IMG/VR virus record: IMGVR_UViG_3300022072_000075
Coordinates: 1-32,423 of that record
Length of the DNA stretch: 32,423 bases
Direction: 5' to 3' (one strand)
DNA from: a virus
Both the position numbers and the translations under genes were made by a program. Position 1 is the stretch's first letter, and each line of letters begins with the position of its first letter. Under the pieces are notes generated by a model, which saw nothing but the letters and a program-made list of their open reading frames with translations, searched no databases and had not been told where the DNA came from. Positions 1-9,700 of this stretch are shown here, one piece after another.

Positions 1-111
1 ACTCAAAGACAGATTGACAAATGGGTTAAATGGAGTTGGGAGATTAGAGGCAAAATTAAATGGAAAGAGCTTGTAGAGATACAAGATAAATATAAAATAA
101 AAGTAGAATAA
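1..111 (+). CDS. C-terminal end of an unidentified protein (5' truncated by window)
   Basis: Frame 1 is open from the first base to a TAA at 109-111 and gives the last 36 residues of a protein. The fragment is rich in Trp, Lys and Ile (for example DKWVKWSWEIRGKIKWKEL) and ends EIQDKYKIKVE, which looks helical and basic. The next gene starts on the last base of this stop codon (TAATG), so the two are probably translated from one message with the nrd genes. I do not recognise the family. Its position just before nrdB suggests a role in replication or nucleotide metabolism, but this is inference from context only. Confidence 0.6.
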   Translation, partial: TQRQIDKWVKWSWEIRGKIKWKELVEIQDKYKIKVE

Positions 112-251
112 TGGGGAACTGGGAATTAAGTATTGGGTTGTACCCAGGGGTACTATTCGGAATTAGATCTTATGAAAGCGAAGGCATTACGGATCATGTA
201 TTGTACCTTCCAATTGTGGAATTATGTCTTACTGTTTATCATGACGTATAA
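111..251 (+). CDS. Small phage protein of 46 residues, unknown function
   Basis: An ATG overlaps the preceding stop (TAATG) and opens a 46-residue frame beginning MGNWELSIGLYPGVLFGIRS and ending LTVYHDV. I recall similar short proteins with an 'SIGLYPG.LFG.R' start and a 'HVLYLP' segment next to ribonucleotide reductase genes in other phages; this recollection could not be checked. Trp, Tyr and Leu content and length fit a small folded protein rather than a random frame. A competing reading of the same bases from a TTG at 133 would give a protein with no such resemblance and is less likely. The stop overlaps the next gene's ATG by 11 bases. Function is unknown. Confidence 0.6.
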   Translation: MGNWELSIGLYPGVLFGIRSYESEGITDHVLYLPIVELCLTVYHDV

Positions 252-402
252 ACAAAATGAAGCTATAGACTTCTTTTTGGACGATTTAATCATACAAGTT
301 AAGGGGGTTATAAATACATCTCCAAAAAAACAAGATATGCTTTCGTATTGCGACTCTTGGCTAAACACACTACAAACTATTAAAGGCTTAAACAACGAAT
401 AA
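241..402 (+). CDS. Small protein of 53 residues, unknown function
   Basis: This frame starts at an ATG that overlaps the end of the preceding small gene and encodes 53 residues, starting MTYKQNEAIDFFLDD and ending TIKGLNNE. It stops two bases before the nrdB start. The same frame can be extended upstream to a TTG at 133, but that extension covers the 46-residue gene in another frame, so the ATG at 241 is preferred. The protein is predicted helical, with alternating hydrophobic and charged residues and no membrane segment. No family is recognised. Overlap on one side and close spacing on the other suggest translational coupling into nrdB. Confidence 0.5.
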   Translation: MTYKQNEAIDFFLDDLIIQVKGVINTSPKKQDMLSYCDSWLNTLQTIKGLNNE

Positions 403-404
403 CT

Positions 405-1376
405 ATGGAATTATTTACTCCAAGAATTGCATATAAACCATTTGAATACCCTGAATACTATACTGAAGGTTGGTTAAAACAAGCTCAAGCATTTTGGTTG
501 CATACTGAAATTTCTATGTCTGGTGATTTAAAAGACTGGAATGAAAGAATGAATGACAAAGAAAAAAACCTTGTAGGTAATATACTATTAGGCTTTGCTC
601 AAACAGAATGTGCAGTATCTGATTACTGGACGCAAAAAGTAGTGGGTTGGTTCCCAAAACATGAAATACAACAAATGGCAATGATGTTTGGATCGCAAGA
701 AACAATACACGCTGTCGCTTATTCTTATTTAAATGAAACACTTGGCCTTGAAGATTTTGAAGCTTTTTTACAAGACGAAGCAACTATGGAAAGATTCGAA
801 GCCCTGGTCTCTTACGAGGGGACTGATACTGCTGGCATCGCTAAGTCTCTTGCTGTTTTCTCTGCTTTTGCTGAGGGCGTTTCTCTTTACTCTGCTTTTG
901 CTGTACTTTATAGTTTTCAACTTAGGAATTTATTAAAAGGCGTTGGCCAACAAATGAAATGGAGTGTAAGAGATGAATCTTTGCATTCTAAGATGGGTTG
1001 TAGGCTGTTTAGGCACATGTGTGAAGAAGATAGTACTCTATTAGATAATTGTAAAGAAGACGTTTTAAATGCAGCAACTGCAATGCTTGAAGCCGAAGAA
1101 AACTATATTGATAAAATGTTTGAGCTTGGAGACATTGAAAACCTTAAAGCTTACGACCTCAAGCAGTTTATTAGAAAAAGACTTAATGAAAAAATCGTTG
1201 AACTTGGCTACAGGGACAGTGGGAAATACTTTGACTTTAATCCAAAAGCAGCAAGTAACCTCGACTGGTTTTACCATCTCACCGGTGGCGTTACTCATAC
1301 TGACTTTTTTGCTATTAGGCCTACTGATTATAGCAAAGCGAATGAGGGCGAGGATTTTGAAGACATGTGGGATTAA
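405..1376 (+). CDS. nrdB: Ribonucleotide reductase class I small (R2) subunit
   Basis: The 323-residue product is the ferritin-like subunit that generates the radical used by NrdA to reduce ribonucleotides in the cytoplasm. The six metal ligands can be placed by spacing against E. coli R2: E68, E99 and H102 (ETIH), E157 (AFAEG), E191 and H194 (RDESLH). The radical tyrosine is present at Y106, four residues after H102. W31 (AFWLHTEI) and D190 match the radical-transfer path, and Y309 in the C-terminal tail is the likely relay tyrosine. The C-terminus ends EDFEDMWD, an acidic tail like those that dock R2 into R1. The first ligand is Glu where E. coli has Asp84. The gene starts two bases after the preceding stop, with no Shine-Dalgarno sequence. 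Function is confident; the metal type is not predictable here. Confidence 0.95.
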   Translation: MELFTPRIAYKPFEYPEYYTEGWLKQAQAFWLHTEISMSGDLKDWNERMNDKEKNLVGNILLGFAQTECAVSDYWTQKVVGWFPKHEIQQMAMMFGSQETIHAVAYSYLNETLGLEDFEAFLQDEATMERFEALVSYEGTDTAGIAKSLAVFSAFAEGVSLYSAFAVLYSFQLRNLLKGVGQQMKWSVRDESLHSKMGCRLFRHMCEEDSTLLDNCKEDVLNAATAMLEAEENYIDKMFELGDIENLKAYDLKQFIRKRLNEKIVELGYRDSGKYFDFNPKAASNLDWFYHLTGGVTHTDFFAIRPTDYSKANEGEDFEDMWD

Positions 1377-1395
1377 TTAACTAAAATTAAATAAT

Positions 1396-1626
1396 ATGAA
1401 AGGACAAAAACAAAGTAGACAAGATCTACTGGAAAAGAAAGTACAAGCATTAATAAATGTAGTACAACAATTATTAGACGAAAACGCTTACTTAAAAGAT
1501 TTATCTGCAGGAACTTTGCAAACAGTTAAACTTATGCCGGGTTATGACAATGCTATTAAAGAATTAACTGAGAAACTTCAAAAAGACAACGAACCTAAAT
1601 TAGATCTTGAAAATGAATTGGAATAA
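1396..1626 (+). CDS. 76-residue helical protein inserted between nrdB and nrdA
   Basis: The gene starts at an ATG 19 bases after nrdB and its stop lies 14 bases inside nrdA, so it is co-transcribed and probably coupled to nrdA. The product is almost entirely charged and helical: residues 8-36 (RQDLLEKKVQALINVVQQLL and following) have leucine/valine heptad spacing suggestive of a coiled coil. A central segment, TLQTVKLMPGYDNAIKEL, is followed by an acidic tail. It has no membrane segment or Cys. I have a memory of similar proteins at this site in other marine phages but cannot verify it. An accessory role in reductase assembly or regulation is possible from position only; it may equally be an unrelated small gene. 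Confidence 0.75.
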   Translation: MKGQKQSRQDLLEKKVQALINVVQQLLDENAYLKDLSAGTLQTVKLMPGYDNAIKELTEKLQKDNEPKLDLENELE

Positions 1627-3385
1627 CGATTGGGTAAAAGGAGTAGACTATCCTACGTGGGGAAATACAGAAGTGTATAAAAAAACTATTATTGGCGGAT
1701 ATTTAATGGCTGGTGAAACACCAAAAGACGCTTATTTACGAGTGGCAAACACTGTTGCAAAGCGTTTATATAAGCCAGAATTGGCGGATAAGTTCTTTCA
1801 GTACATATGGAAGGGGTGGTTAAACTTAGCTTCCCCAGTGCTCTCTAATACGGGTACAGATAGAGGTTTACCTATATCATGCTTTGGTATTGATGTTGGA
1901 GATAGCATTGCTGATATTGGACAGAAAAATTTAGAAATGATGCTTTTAGCCAAACACGGTGGAGGAGTTGGTATTGGCGTTAATATGATTAGAGCAGCAG
2001 GGGCTAGAATTACTGGTAATGGCACATCTGATGGCGTTGTTCCTTTCTGTAAAATATATGATTCAACTATATTAGCAACATCTCAAGGGTCTGTTAGAAG
2101 AGGCGCAGCAAGCGTTAATATCAATATTGACCACAAAGACTTTGAAGATTGGTTGGAAATTAGAGAACCTAAAGGAGATGTTAATAGACAATCGCTTAAT
2201 CTACATCAATGTGCTGTTGTTGGCGATAAGTTTATGCGAAAGCTTGAAGAAGGAGATTCAGAGGCAAGAAGAAAATGGAGTAGACTATTGCAAAAACGCA
2301 AAGCAACTGGAGAACCTTATATTTTATTTAAAGGAAACACAAACAAAGCTAACCCGGAGGCATATAAAAAGAATGGATTAAAAGTACACATGACAAACAT
2401 ATGCAGCGAAATTGCATTGCATACTGATGAAAATCATAGTTTTGTATGTTGCTTATCATCTTTAAATCTTACAAAGTATGAAGAATGGAAAGATACAAAT
2501 CTTATTTACGACGCAACTTGGTTTCTTGACGGAGTACTTGAAGAGTTTATACAAAAGGCTAAAGGCCTTAAAGGATTTGAAAATTCAGTTCGTTCTGCGG
2601 AAAAAGGAAGAGCGCTTGGTCTTGGAGTCCTTGGGTGGCACACTTACCTCCAGCAAAATGGAATACCTTTCGAAGGAATTCAAGCTCAGTTTGAGACTAG
2701 GAGAATATTTAGCCAGATTAAAATCGAAAGCGAAAGGGCGTCTAGAGCACTTGCCGAGGTATACGGAGAACCCCTTTGGTGTCGTGATACTGGACTTAGG
2801 AATACTCACCTTAGGGCTATTGCACCTACTGTATCAAATAGTAAACTATCTGGCAATGTTAGTCCAGGTATTGAGCCTTGGGCTGCTAATGTTTTTACAG
2901 AGCAATCTGCGAAAGGTACTTTTATTCGTAAGAATAAAGAATTAATTAAAGTGCTTAAAAAAGTAGGATTAGATACTGAAGAAATATGGAATAAAATCCT
3001 TGAAGATGGGGGAAGTATACAAGACATAAATATTCTTGATGATTGGGGATATATTAATAAAAAATTAGTATATTTAACAGACGTATCAGAGCAAGATATG
3101 TTACTTGGTTATGATACAGTTAAAGATGTATTTAAAACCTTTAAAGAAATTAACCAGTTAGAGTTAGTTAATCAAGCGGGAATACGCCAACAATATATAG
3201 ACCAGTCGGTCAGCTTAAACCTTGCTTTCCCAAGTGCTGCTACACCAAAATGGATTAATCAAGTTCATTTTGAAGCATGGAAAAAAGGTGTAAAAACATT
3301 ATACTACACAAGAACAGAATCTGTGTTACGAGGAGATATAGCTGCAAAAGCAATGGATCCAGATTGTTTATCCTGTGATGGGTAG
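1613..3385 (+). CDS. nrdA: Ribonucleotide reductase class I large (catalytic) subunit, compact form without ATP cone
   Basis: The ATG at 1613 gives 590 residues; a TTG six bases upstream also lies in frame but is less likely. The protein reduces ribonucleoside diphosphates together with NrdB. Catalytic features are present: C90 (LPISCFG), the finger-loop set N262, C264 and E266 (NICSEIAL), the second redox cysteine at C279 (VCCLSSLNL), the radical-relay pair Y564-Y565 (KTLYYTRTES) and a C-terminal shuttle pair C585 and C588 (DPDCLSCDG). The substrate phosphate loop is around residues 406-422. E. coli NrdA has about 760 residues; this one starts almost directly at the catalytic barrel and has no N-terminal ATP-cone domain, so dATP overall-activity inhibition should be absent. 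It ends before a strong terminator hairpin. Confidence 0.95.
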   Translation: MNWNNDWVKGVDYPTWGNTEVYKKTIIGGYLMAGETPKDAYLRVANTVAKRLYKPELADKFFQYIWKGWLNLASPVLSNTGTDRGLPISCFGIDVGDSIADIGQKNLEMMLLAKHGGGVGIGVNMIRAAGARITGNGTSDGVVPFCKIYDSTILATSQGSVRRGAASVNINIDHKDFEDWLEIREPKGDVNRQSLNLHQCAVVGDKFMRKLEEGDSEARRKWSRLLQKRKATGEPYILFKGNTNKANPEAYKKNGLKVHMTNICSEIALHTDENHSFVCCLSSLNLTKYEEWKDTNLIYDATWFLDGVLEEFIQKAKGLKGFENSVRSAEKGRALGLGVLGWHTYLQQNGIPFEGIQAQFETRRIFSQIKIESERASRALAEVYGEPLWCRDTGLRNTHLRAIAPTVSNSKLSGNVSPGIEPWAANVFTEQSAKGTFIRKNKELIKVLKKVGLDTEEIWNKILEDGGSIQDINILDDWGYINKKLVYLTDVSEQDMLLGYDTVKDVFKTFKEINQLELVNQAGIRQQYIDQSVSLNLAFPSAATPKWINQVHFEAWKKGVKTLYYTRTESVLRGDIAAKAMDPDCLSCDG

Positions 3386-3418
3386 TATGATACTTAGTTA
3401 GTTTAGTTAGTTATATTA

Positions 3419-3450
3419 AAAAAGGGGAGGCTGTGAAGCTTCCCCTTTTT
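3419..3450. terminator. Bidirectional hairpin terminator between the converging nrd and structural operons
   Basis: Bases 3419-3432 pair with 3437-3450 in a 14-bp stem with one G-T wobble, closed by the loop GTGA, which is a GNRA-type tetraloop. The stem core is GGGGAGGCT. The plus strand ends in TTTTT after CCCC. On the minus strand the mirror image ends in a run of T (AAAAAA at 3418-3423 on plus). It can therefore end both the nrd transcript and the long minus-strand late transcript. No other gene lies in 3386-3505. A second, weaker stem (AGGAAC at 3457-3462 with GTTCCT at 3491-3496, with an inner TGGG/CCCA pair) sits between this terminator and the last minus-strand gene. Confidence 0.9.
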
Positions 3451-3505
3451 GGTTACAGGAACTATTGGGTATGTTGCCCATTATTTTTTTGTTCCTTTCT
3501 TTTAA

Positions 3506-3778
3506 TTACTTTCGGCCACTTCTTTCTTTGCCTTTAATAGCGTCTGGTAAATCGCCAATTTGATTACCTACTTCTACAATGCTGTTTTTAATATCAATCA
3601 ACTCTTCTTTTACCCTGCTTAAGCGGTGCATCGTTGCCTCTTTTACTTTTTGAGCTTTGTCTTCTAACTCGTCAGGTAATAAATCTTTGTCTTTATCTTT
3701 AATAATGCCTTTGTGCATTAAGATTAAAATAAGGTTTGCTAATAATGATAAGCATACAACTCCAATTAGTATTTTCAT
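3506..3778 (-). CDS. Small membrane-anchored protein with helical, charged C-terminal region
   Basis: The product has 90 residues. Residues 1-21 (MKILIGVVCLSLLANLILIL) form a single hydrophobic segment that could be a signal anchor. The rest is strongly charged (KDKDKDLLPDELEDKAQKVK) and helical, and the end is basic (KGKERSGRK). There is no lipobox cysteine at a usual place. It is the last gene of the late operon, 20 bases after the giant ejection-type protein and upstream of the shared terminator. The topology, an N-terminal anchor plus a periplasmic helix, would fit an inner-membrane spanin-like protein, but no outer partner lipoprotein is seen, so that is only a guess. I recall similar short proteins with a basic end in marine phages; function is unknown. 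Confidence 0.7.
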   Translation of the reverse strand: MKILIGVVCLSLLANLILILMHKGIIKDKDKDLLPDELEDKAQKVKEATMHRLSRVKEELIDIKNSIVEVGNQIGDLPDAIKGKERSGRK

Positions 3779-3798
3779 AGTTTATTTGTTTATGGTTA

Positions 3799-6700
3799 TT
3801 AATCTCTATTAATTTTAATTACTTTTCTTTTAGCTTTAGAGTCTTCGCCTCTATTAATTCTAATTGTTTCTCCTTTTTTCTTTTTATCTTTTTTGTTCAT
3901 TCCAAGTTCCCAATCAGACCATCCAGCTATTAAAGCTATTTTCTGCCATATTTCAGAGTCTTTGGATAAAGCATTGTTTACGTTTTGCGCTTTTTTAATT
4001 GCTCTATCTAAAGGAATATTGGTTGTAGCAGAAGTAAGATTACCAAGGGCTAAAAATGCAGGATTATCTATTCTAAGTCCCATTTCTGCCATTTCATCTT
4101 TCTCCCAGCTAATAGCTCTACCGGCAGATCTTATTTTTGAAATTTTAGATGATATTGGAGGGGATATTCTTAATAATTCTAAAGCAGCTTCCTCGTATTT
4201 AGGACCTTTCTTTTTAGATTCTTTAACAATTCTAAGCGCTGCATTTTTTGCTACTGAAAGTACAGATCCAGCCAAACCAGTTCCTCTTAATAAACTATCA
4301 AGCATGCCATTAGCAATCCTAATATTTTTTTCGTTTTGTTCATCTTCGTCTTCATCATTAAATGCCGCGGCAAATAATGCGCTTTGTAATGCACTAAACA
4401 GTAAGTTTTGTGCTACCCCGTAGTATATTATTTTAGATATATTTGTTTTTCTATCTCCACGACCCGTTTTAAGGTCTTTAATGGCTTTATCTATTATTCT
4501 AGCATATTGTGCCGGTGTATTTGCAAAAGCTAATACAATACGCCCTAATGGCCCCGCTTGTTGTTGACTAATTTTATCAGGTCTACTTGATTGTTGAGAT
4601 TCTTCTGCAGTTTCTCTAAAATCCTGCATAGCTTTAACCTCAGCTTCTTTAGCTGTTAAGCCTTGATTTTCATATGTATTAATTCTATTTCTATAAAATG
4701 CAGAACCACCAGAAGCTATAGCAAAACTATCTGCTATTTGAGTTGGCAAAAATCCAGCTTTTAACATAATAGATATTGCAGCTTTAGCTTTGTTTTTAGA
4801 TGTAGCAGCTAATTCAGCAACATCCGCTTCGTTAACGTTTATTCTTAAACCATTGCGCCTATCAACTAAAAAGTCTGAATTCATTAAAGACATAAAATCT
4901 TTCCAAAATTGCTTTTGATTAGCAAACGCTTTTCCAGCAGATAAAACATTGTTATCACTAAAATTTAAAAAGTTTATTGCCGATATAGTTTGGAGTACTG
5001 CTGATCTAGTATTTAAAAACATAATACTACCAACTGCATTTGAAATCCAATCAGTAAATCTATTAGTAAGCTGATCACCCCCGGGAGGCCTGTTTTTACC
5101 AGACTTCATACGAGCTAATATGTTTTCCATAGCAACTCTATATTTAGTCCCGTATAATGCTTCTAATTTATTTAAATTTTCTTTTGTAAAAATTGCATCT
5201 GCATTTTCTTGCCATTCCGCTAAATGCTTAGCTCTTTTAGTTGTGTTTAAACCACCTATAAGATCAGTGTCTATTGTGCCAGCAATCCAGTTTTTGTCAG
5301 GACCTACATAACCATCTACACCATTTATATTAATTAAAGAATTAGAAAAATCTCTTAAATCTTGATTATCTACAACAAATTTAACTAATGTATCAATGTC
5401 CGTTTGGTCTATATCAGGTATTTTCATACCTTGTTTGTTCCATATGTATACCCTAACAGCCATTTCTTGCGTGTATGGCTCACCTGGAAGTTTTTTACGT
5501 AAATCTTTAGGAACTATTTTTAAACTTTTCACAAGAGCTTTATACTCTTTAGCTAGTTTAATTCTTTCATTACTTATTGCATTCATTGCAACAGCATAAG
5601 GATCTAATAGATTCTTTTTAAACCAGGCCATTTGATTATCACCAATTTTTCCCTTGCCAAGCATTCTGTATAATAAACCTACAAAATCTTGTGCAGAATA
5701 TGGTATACCAAATAATATTCTCCCTTTGCTTGATCCAGCAGCCTCTGCTTTTGCTCTACTATATATAGATTTAGCTGTAACCCCTGTGTTTTCCTCTATT
5801 ATATTATTAAAGTCTTTATTTAAACCTTGTAAAGCGCCTTTTTCAAATTCCTTACTTGATTGCCAATTTGATTTGTTTTCACCGGTATATTTATTTGCGG
5901 CGTCAACAAATTCCGGTCTACTATATCTAGCTATATCTGTTTCTTTTATACCTTTTTCATTTAGTATTTTATCTAAAGGCACAGGTATAAGATTAACTTT
6001 AGCTTTTTCTAAAACAGCATCTAAGGCTTTAAGGTCATTTGTTTTTGCATATTCAACAAAAGCTTTAAATATGGTATCTGCGGAAGTTTCATGTTCTAAA
6101 ATAGATTTTTCATTTCCTAAAGCTTTTATTTCGTAGCCTGCTTTTGAAACTTTTCTTATTGCGCTTCTTTGGTCAGCAGTAAGCAAAGTAAGCATGCCAA
6201 TAACTTGATCAATTGTGCCGTTTGCTTTTGCTCTGTCTATAAGCTTTTTTAAATACGATATTGTTGATTCGGCTTGCAAATCTATAGCGCTTTTATTCCC
6301 GGGCCAATTTTCTTTAATAGCTTCAATATTAGTTAAACCAGAAACTGTTACTCCATCAAGAGTAATATAAGTTCTTTTGATAGGCTTATTGTCCCCTTCT
6401 AATTGCTCTGTCTTTACTTCTAAATTAAAATTTAATTTATTATTTTCTGAAATGTTTTTTATTATTTTATTAAATAATAATTCATTAGTTCGTATTCCGT
6501 CTATTTTCAATGATCTAATAGATCTGCCGGCGTAAATTAAAAATTCTTTTATAGCTTGCGCTTTAGACTCTTTATCTGGAGCATTGGCAATTGTATTAAT
6601 AAGATCTTCTTGAGCATATTCAAAACCAACTATTTGCTGTTGATATTTAAAAAACTTTTTAGTTTCATTTATTAATTTATATACAAGATTACTTGCTGAT

Positions 6701-9700
6701 GGAATGGTTTTATCAAGAGATTTATTTACCACCACTACAAGCTTAGCTGTAAGCTCTCTGTATGCTCTTAAGCTCATAAGCGGCTTTGGAGCATTAAAAA
6801 TAACATCAATAACATCCGAAAGGCTATCAACATTATTAATATTGTTTATTACGCTATCTATAAAGCTATTATAAACGTCGTCATTATTAGATATAGTCTT
6901 TAATTTTTCAAGCCCTAATTTTATATTTTCTTTAGCCTTTGAATTTATTTTAACTTTTTTACTTTTATTTTTAACATTTTTGCTAAATTGAAAAACACTT
7001 TTACCTCCGGCAATATCTTGTACAACATTTTCTGTACCAGGTGTCTCTGATAATATTTGTCTAGCAAAAGAATTAGACATTAGCTTTTCAGTAAGTCTTA
7101 AAAATCCTTTTATTGTTTGACCTGTTTTATCTCTTGGTGAAATGCCTTTAACTGGTTTATTATCAACAATACCAATAGCTTCTAAAAAGTCTTCTACCTT
7201 TATGTCTTTGTTTTTAACATAAGGAGATATACCAGCTTTTTTAGTGGTTCTTTCTTGTTTTGTATATAAATTAGAGTTATTTAAAATATTATTTGATACA
7301 CCAGTCGATGTGCCTAATAGGTTTTCACTAGCAGCCTCTAGCACTGCCCCTTCTGGAAGTAATTTAATAAGCTGCTTTGCGTTTTTTTGCAAAAACATTT
7401 GCGCAAATTTCATTTCCATACTTGCTAAGTTAGCTTTAGGATCTGTTATTTTTTTAACTTGTATTGCTAATTGCCTTGAAAAAGTTTCAGCTACAAGCCC
7501 TTCTAAATTTTTAAAAGTTAATTTGCCTTGCGGTACTTTATCTATTTTACTTATCGCTTCATTTTTAGCCATCTCAATTGCTGCTGGACTACCTAATAAA
7601 GTTTCTGCTTTTATTAATTTTGATTTAGTTTCTTTTTCCGCTGTAGCCTCTTCCGCTATAGCTTGAGAAGTATCTTGCGCTTCTATTTGTATGCCACCAC
7701 CGTCTTGTGTAGTTGCATCTAACGATCTTGTTATGCCTTGCTCAGCACTTTCTATTCCTAATCTTTTTGCTAAATCGTTGGATCTTAGAAACCCTCTATT
7801 TACTATAAACTTTTCTAAAGGCTGTTTTTGAGTATATTCTTCAAATACCATAGTAGCTATGTCGCTAGTCATGGATTCTTTAAAGTCTTGTCTAGTTATG
7901 CCTTTTTTAGCCTCTTGTGGTATTTTATCGTATAAATCTTTTGTTCTTTTTTCAACAAAACTATCTATTGTAGGTTTTAGTTTATTTAACACCTCTCCTT
8001 CTAGCCTAGATTCTTTAGCGCTTTTTATAGGCTCTTTGCCAAATTTTTTAGCGGCTTCTTCATTTTGCTTTTTAAGATCTTTTATTTCTAAAACAGTATT
8101 GGCTAAAGTTTTATCTTCTTCTGCTGTAAGCTTTTGCTTCTTTTCAGTAGACTTTTGTAAATCTACTGTTTTTGCATCTTTTACTTTAACTCCTTTAGTT
8201 GTTTCGGCTTTTTTTATTGCCTCAACAGCAACGCCGCTTACTTTGCCGGTTTCTTTTATACTAGTATTGTATTCTTTTAAGAAATTAAATACATCCCTAC
8301 CGCTATCAAATGATATATTTTCAAAGCCTTGCCCTCGGAACAATCTTGTAATTACATCTTTTAATTTTTCAAACGTAGTTTTATCGTAGTCAATTTTATT
8401 TTTAATAATACCATCAGAAAAAACATTTAAGAATTCTGTATCCCATTGGTCTGGTGCAATTTCATTATCTTTAAGAAAATTATCAACGTAAGCAATCTGC
8501 TTAGAGGTCATAGATTTTTTAAAGTCTTTCACTATAGCACCTTGTGCGCTTTTGTCTCCGATTAAAGCATTTAAAATAGGATGTAGTATTTCATGTGAAC
8601 CTACAGATACAGATTCCATTTTTATAGCTTGTTCTTTGTCTATAAATATTCTACCATCTCCAATAAAAACACCACTTACATCTTTTAATTGCTTAGTGGC
8701 TTCTTCTATAGATAGCCCTGTTTCTTTAGCTACAGCTGCTATCCACCCATTGGTAGTTTTTAATGTTTTTACTTTTTCTTTAAAGCCTAATTCTTTTGCT
8801 AGTCCTTCTGTGGCCTCTAAATTTGTATTAACTCTAATATTAGTTAATGAATTGTTTATATCTTCAACTCTTTTTGATTCAATAGACGTTAAGCTAGCAT
8901 CGCCTACTTCTTTAATTTTATTTTCTAAAGTTTCTTTTTCTTTTAATAAATTAACAGCATTTATTTCATCTTTTTTAAGAAAGTTTAAAGAACTTATTTT
9001 ATTTACAGCTTGTTGTGTTTTTCTAAAATTATTTTTTATTTCAATTCCTTCTTCCTCTGTTAATTCAGATGAAATAACTTTAGAATCAACTTGCTCATCT
9101 ACTATTTTAGTAGAATTTTTAATTTTAGCAATATTAATTTCAGCATCACCAACATCAGCTGTTTTGAAGGCATCGGTTACATTTTTATAATCTGTGTCTT
9201 TAATTATTTTATTTATAGATGCTTTGTCTATAGCCTTACCTAGTTTAGTTGCTTGAGAAGCTATTGTTAACGGAGCGCCTCCTAAACCGGCAACACCTTC
9301 AAATATAATTTCGCCAGCATCCATTTCTTGACCAGCAACATATCTTCCTCCTATTTCACCTAAAGAACCTCCACCAGCTTCTATAACACCAGTAGTTGCA
9401 CCTATAGCTAATTTTTTAAATCCAGCTTTTGCTAATTTACCACCAACACCTTTAGCGAGACCCATGGTTAAACCTTCTATAGCTCCAATGGTTAATCCTC
9501 TTTTTAATGCTTTATTTTTTAAATCAGTTAATCTTTCCGGATCGTTTAAAAATTCTTTTATAGCTCCTTCATTAAGATCATCCCCAACTGCTTCTTGAAG
9601 CAATTCTCCAAAGGTTAATCCTGTTTCCATAGCGGCCATAGTACCAACCATAGCGCCGGTTAAAGCACCACCCGCAGCTGTTATAGAAGCCAAAGGCCCT

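Noticed and set aside
133-402. Single 89-residue plus-strand gene starting at TTG 133
   Set aside because: The first part overlaps a better small gene (ATG 111) in another frame; the ATG at 241 explains the rest.
1607-1612. TTG start for nrdA at 1607
   Set aside because: An ATG six bases later gives a normal start; the extra two residues add nothing.
1069-2945. Secondary frames within nrdB and nrdA (for example 1069-1380 and 2478-2945)
   Set aside because: They are out-of-frame shadows of well-supported nrd genes.
3893-4423. Open frame of 176 codons on the plus strand inside the giant gene
   Set aside because: It is antisense to a long coding gene with clear motifs; its Ser/Leu/Ala-rich content is the mirror of that gene.
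8552-9190. Open frame of 212 codons on the plus strand inside the giant gene
   Set aside because: Antisense shadow of the giant gene, with low-complexity Ser/Phe/Leu composition and no neighbours in that direction.
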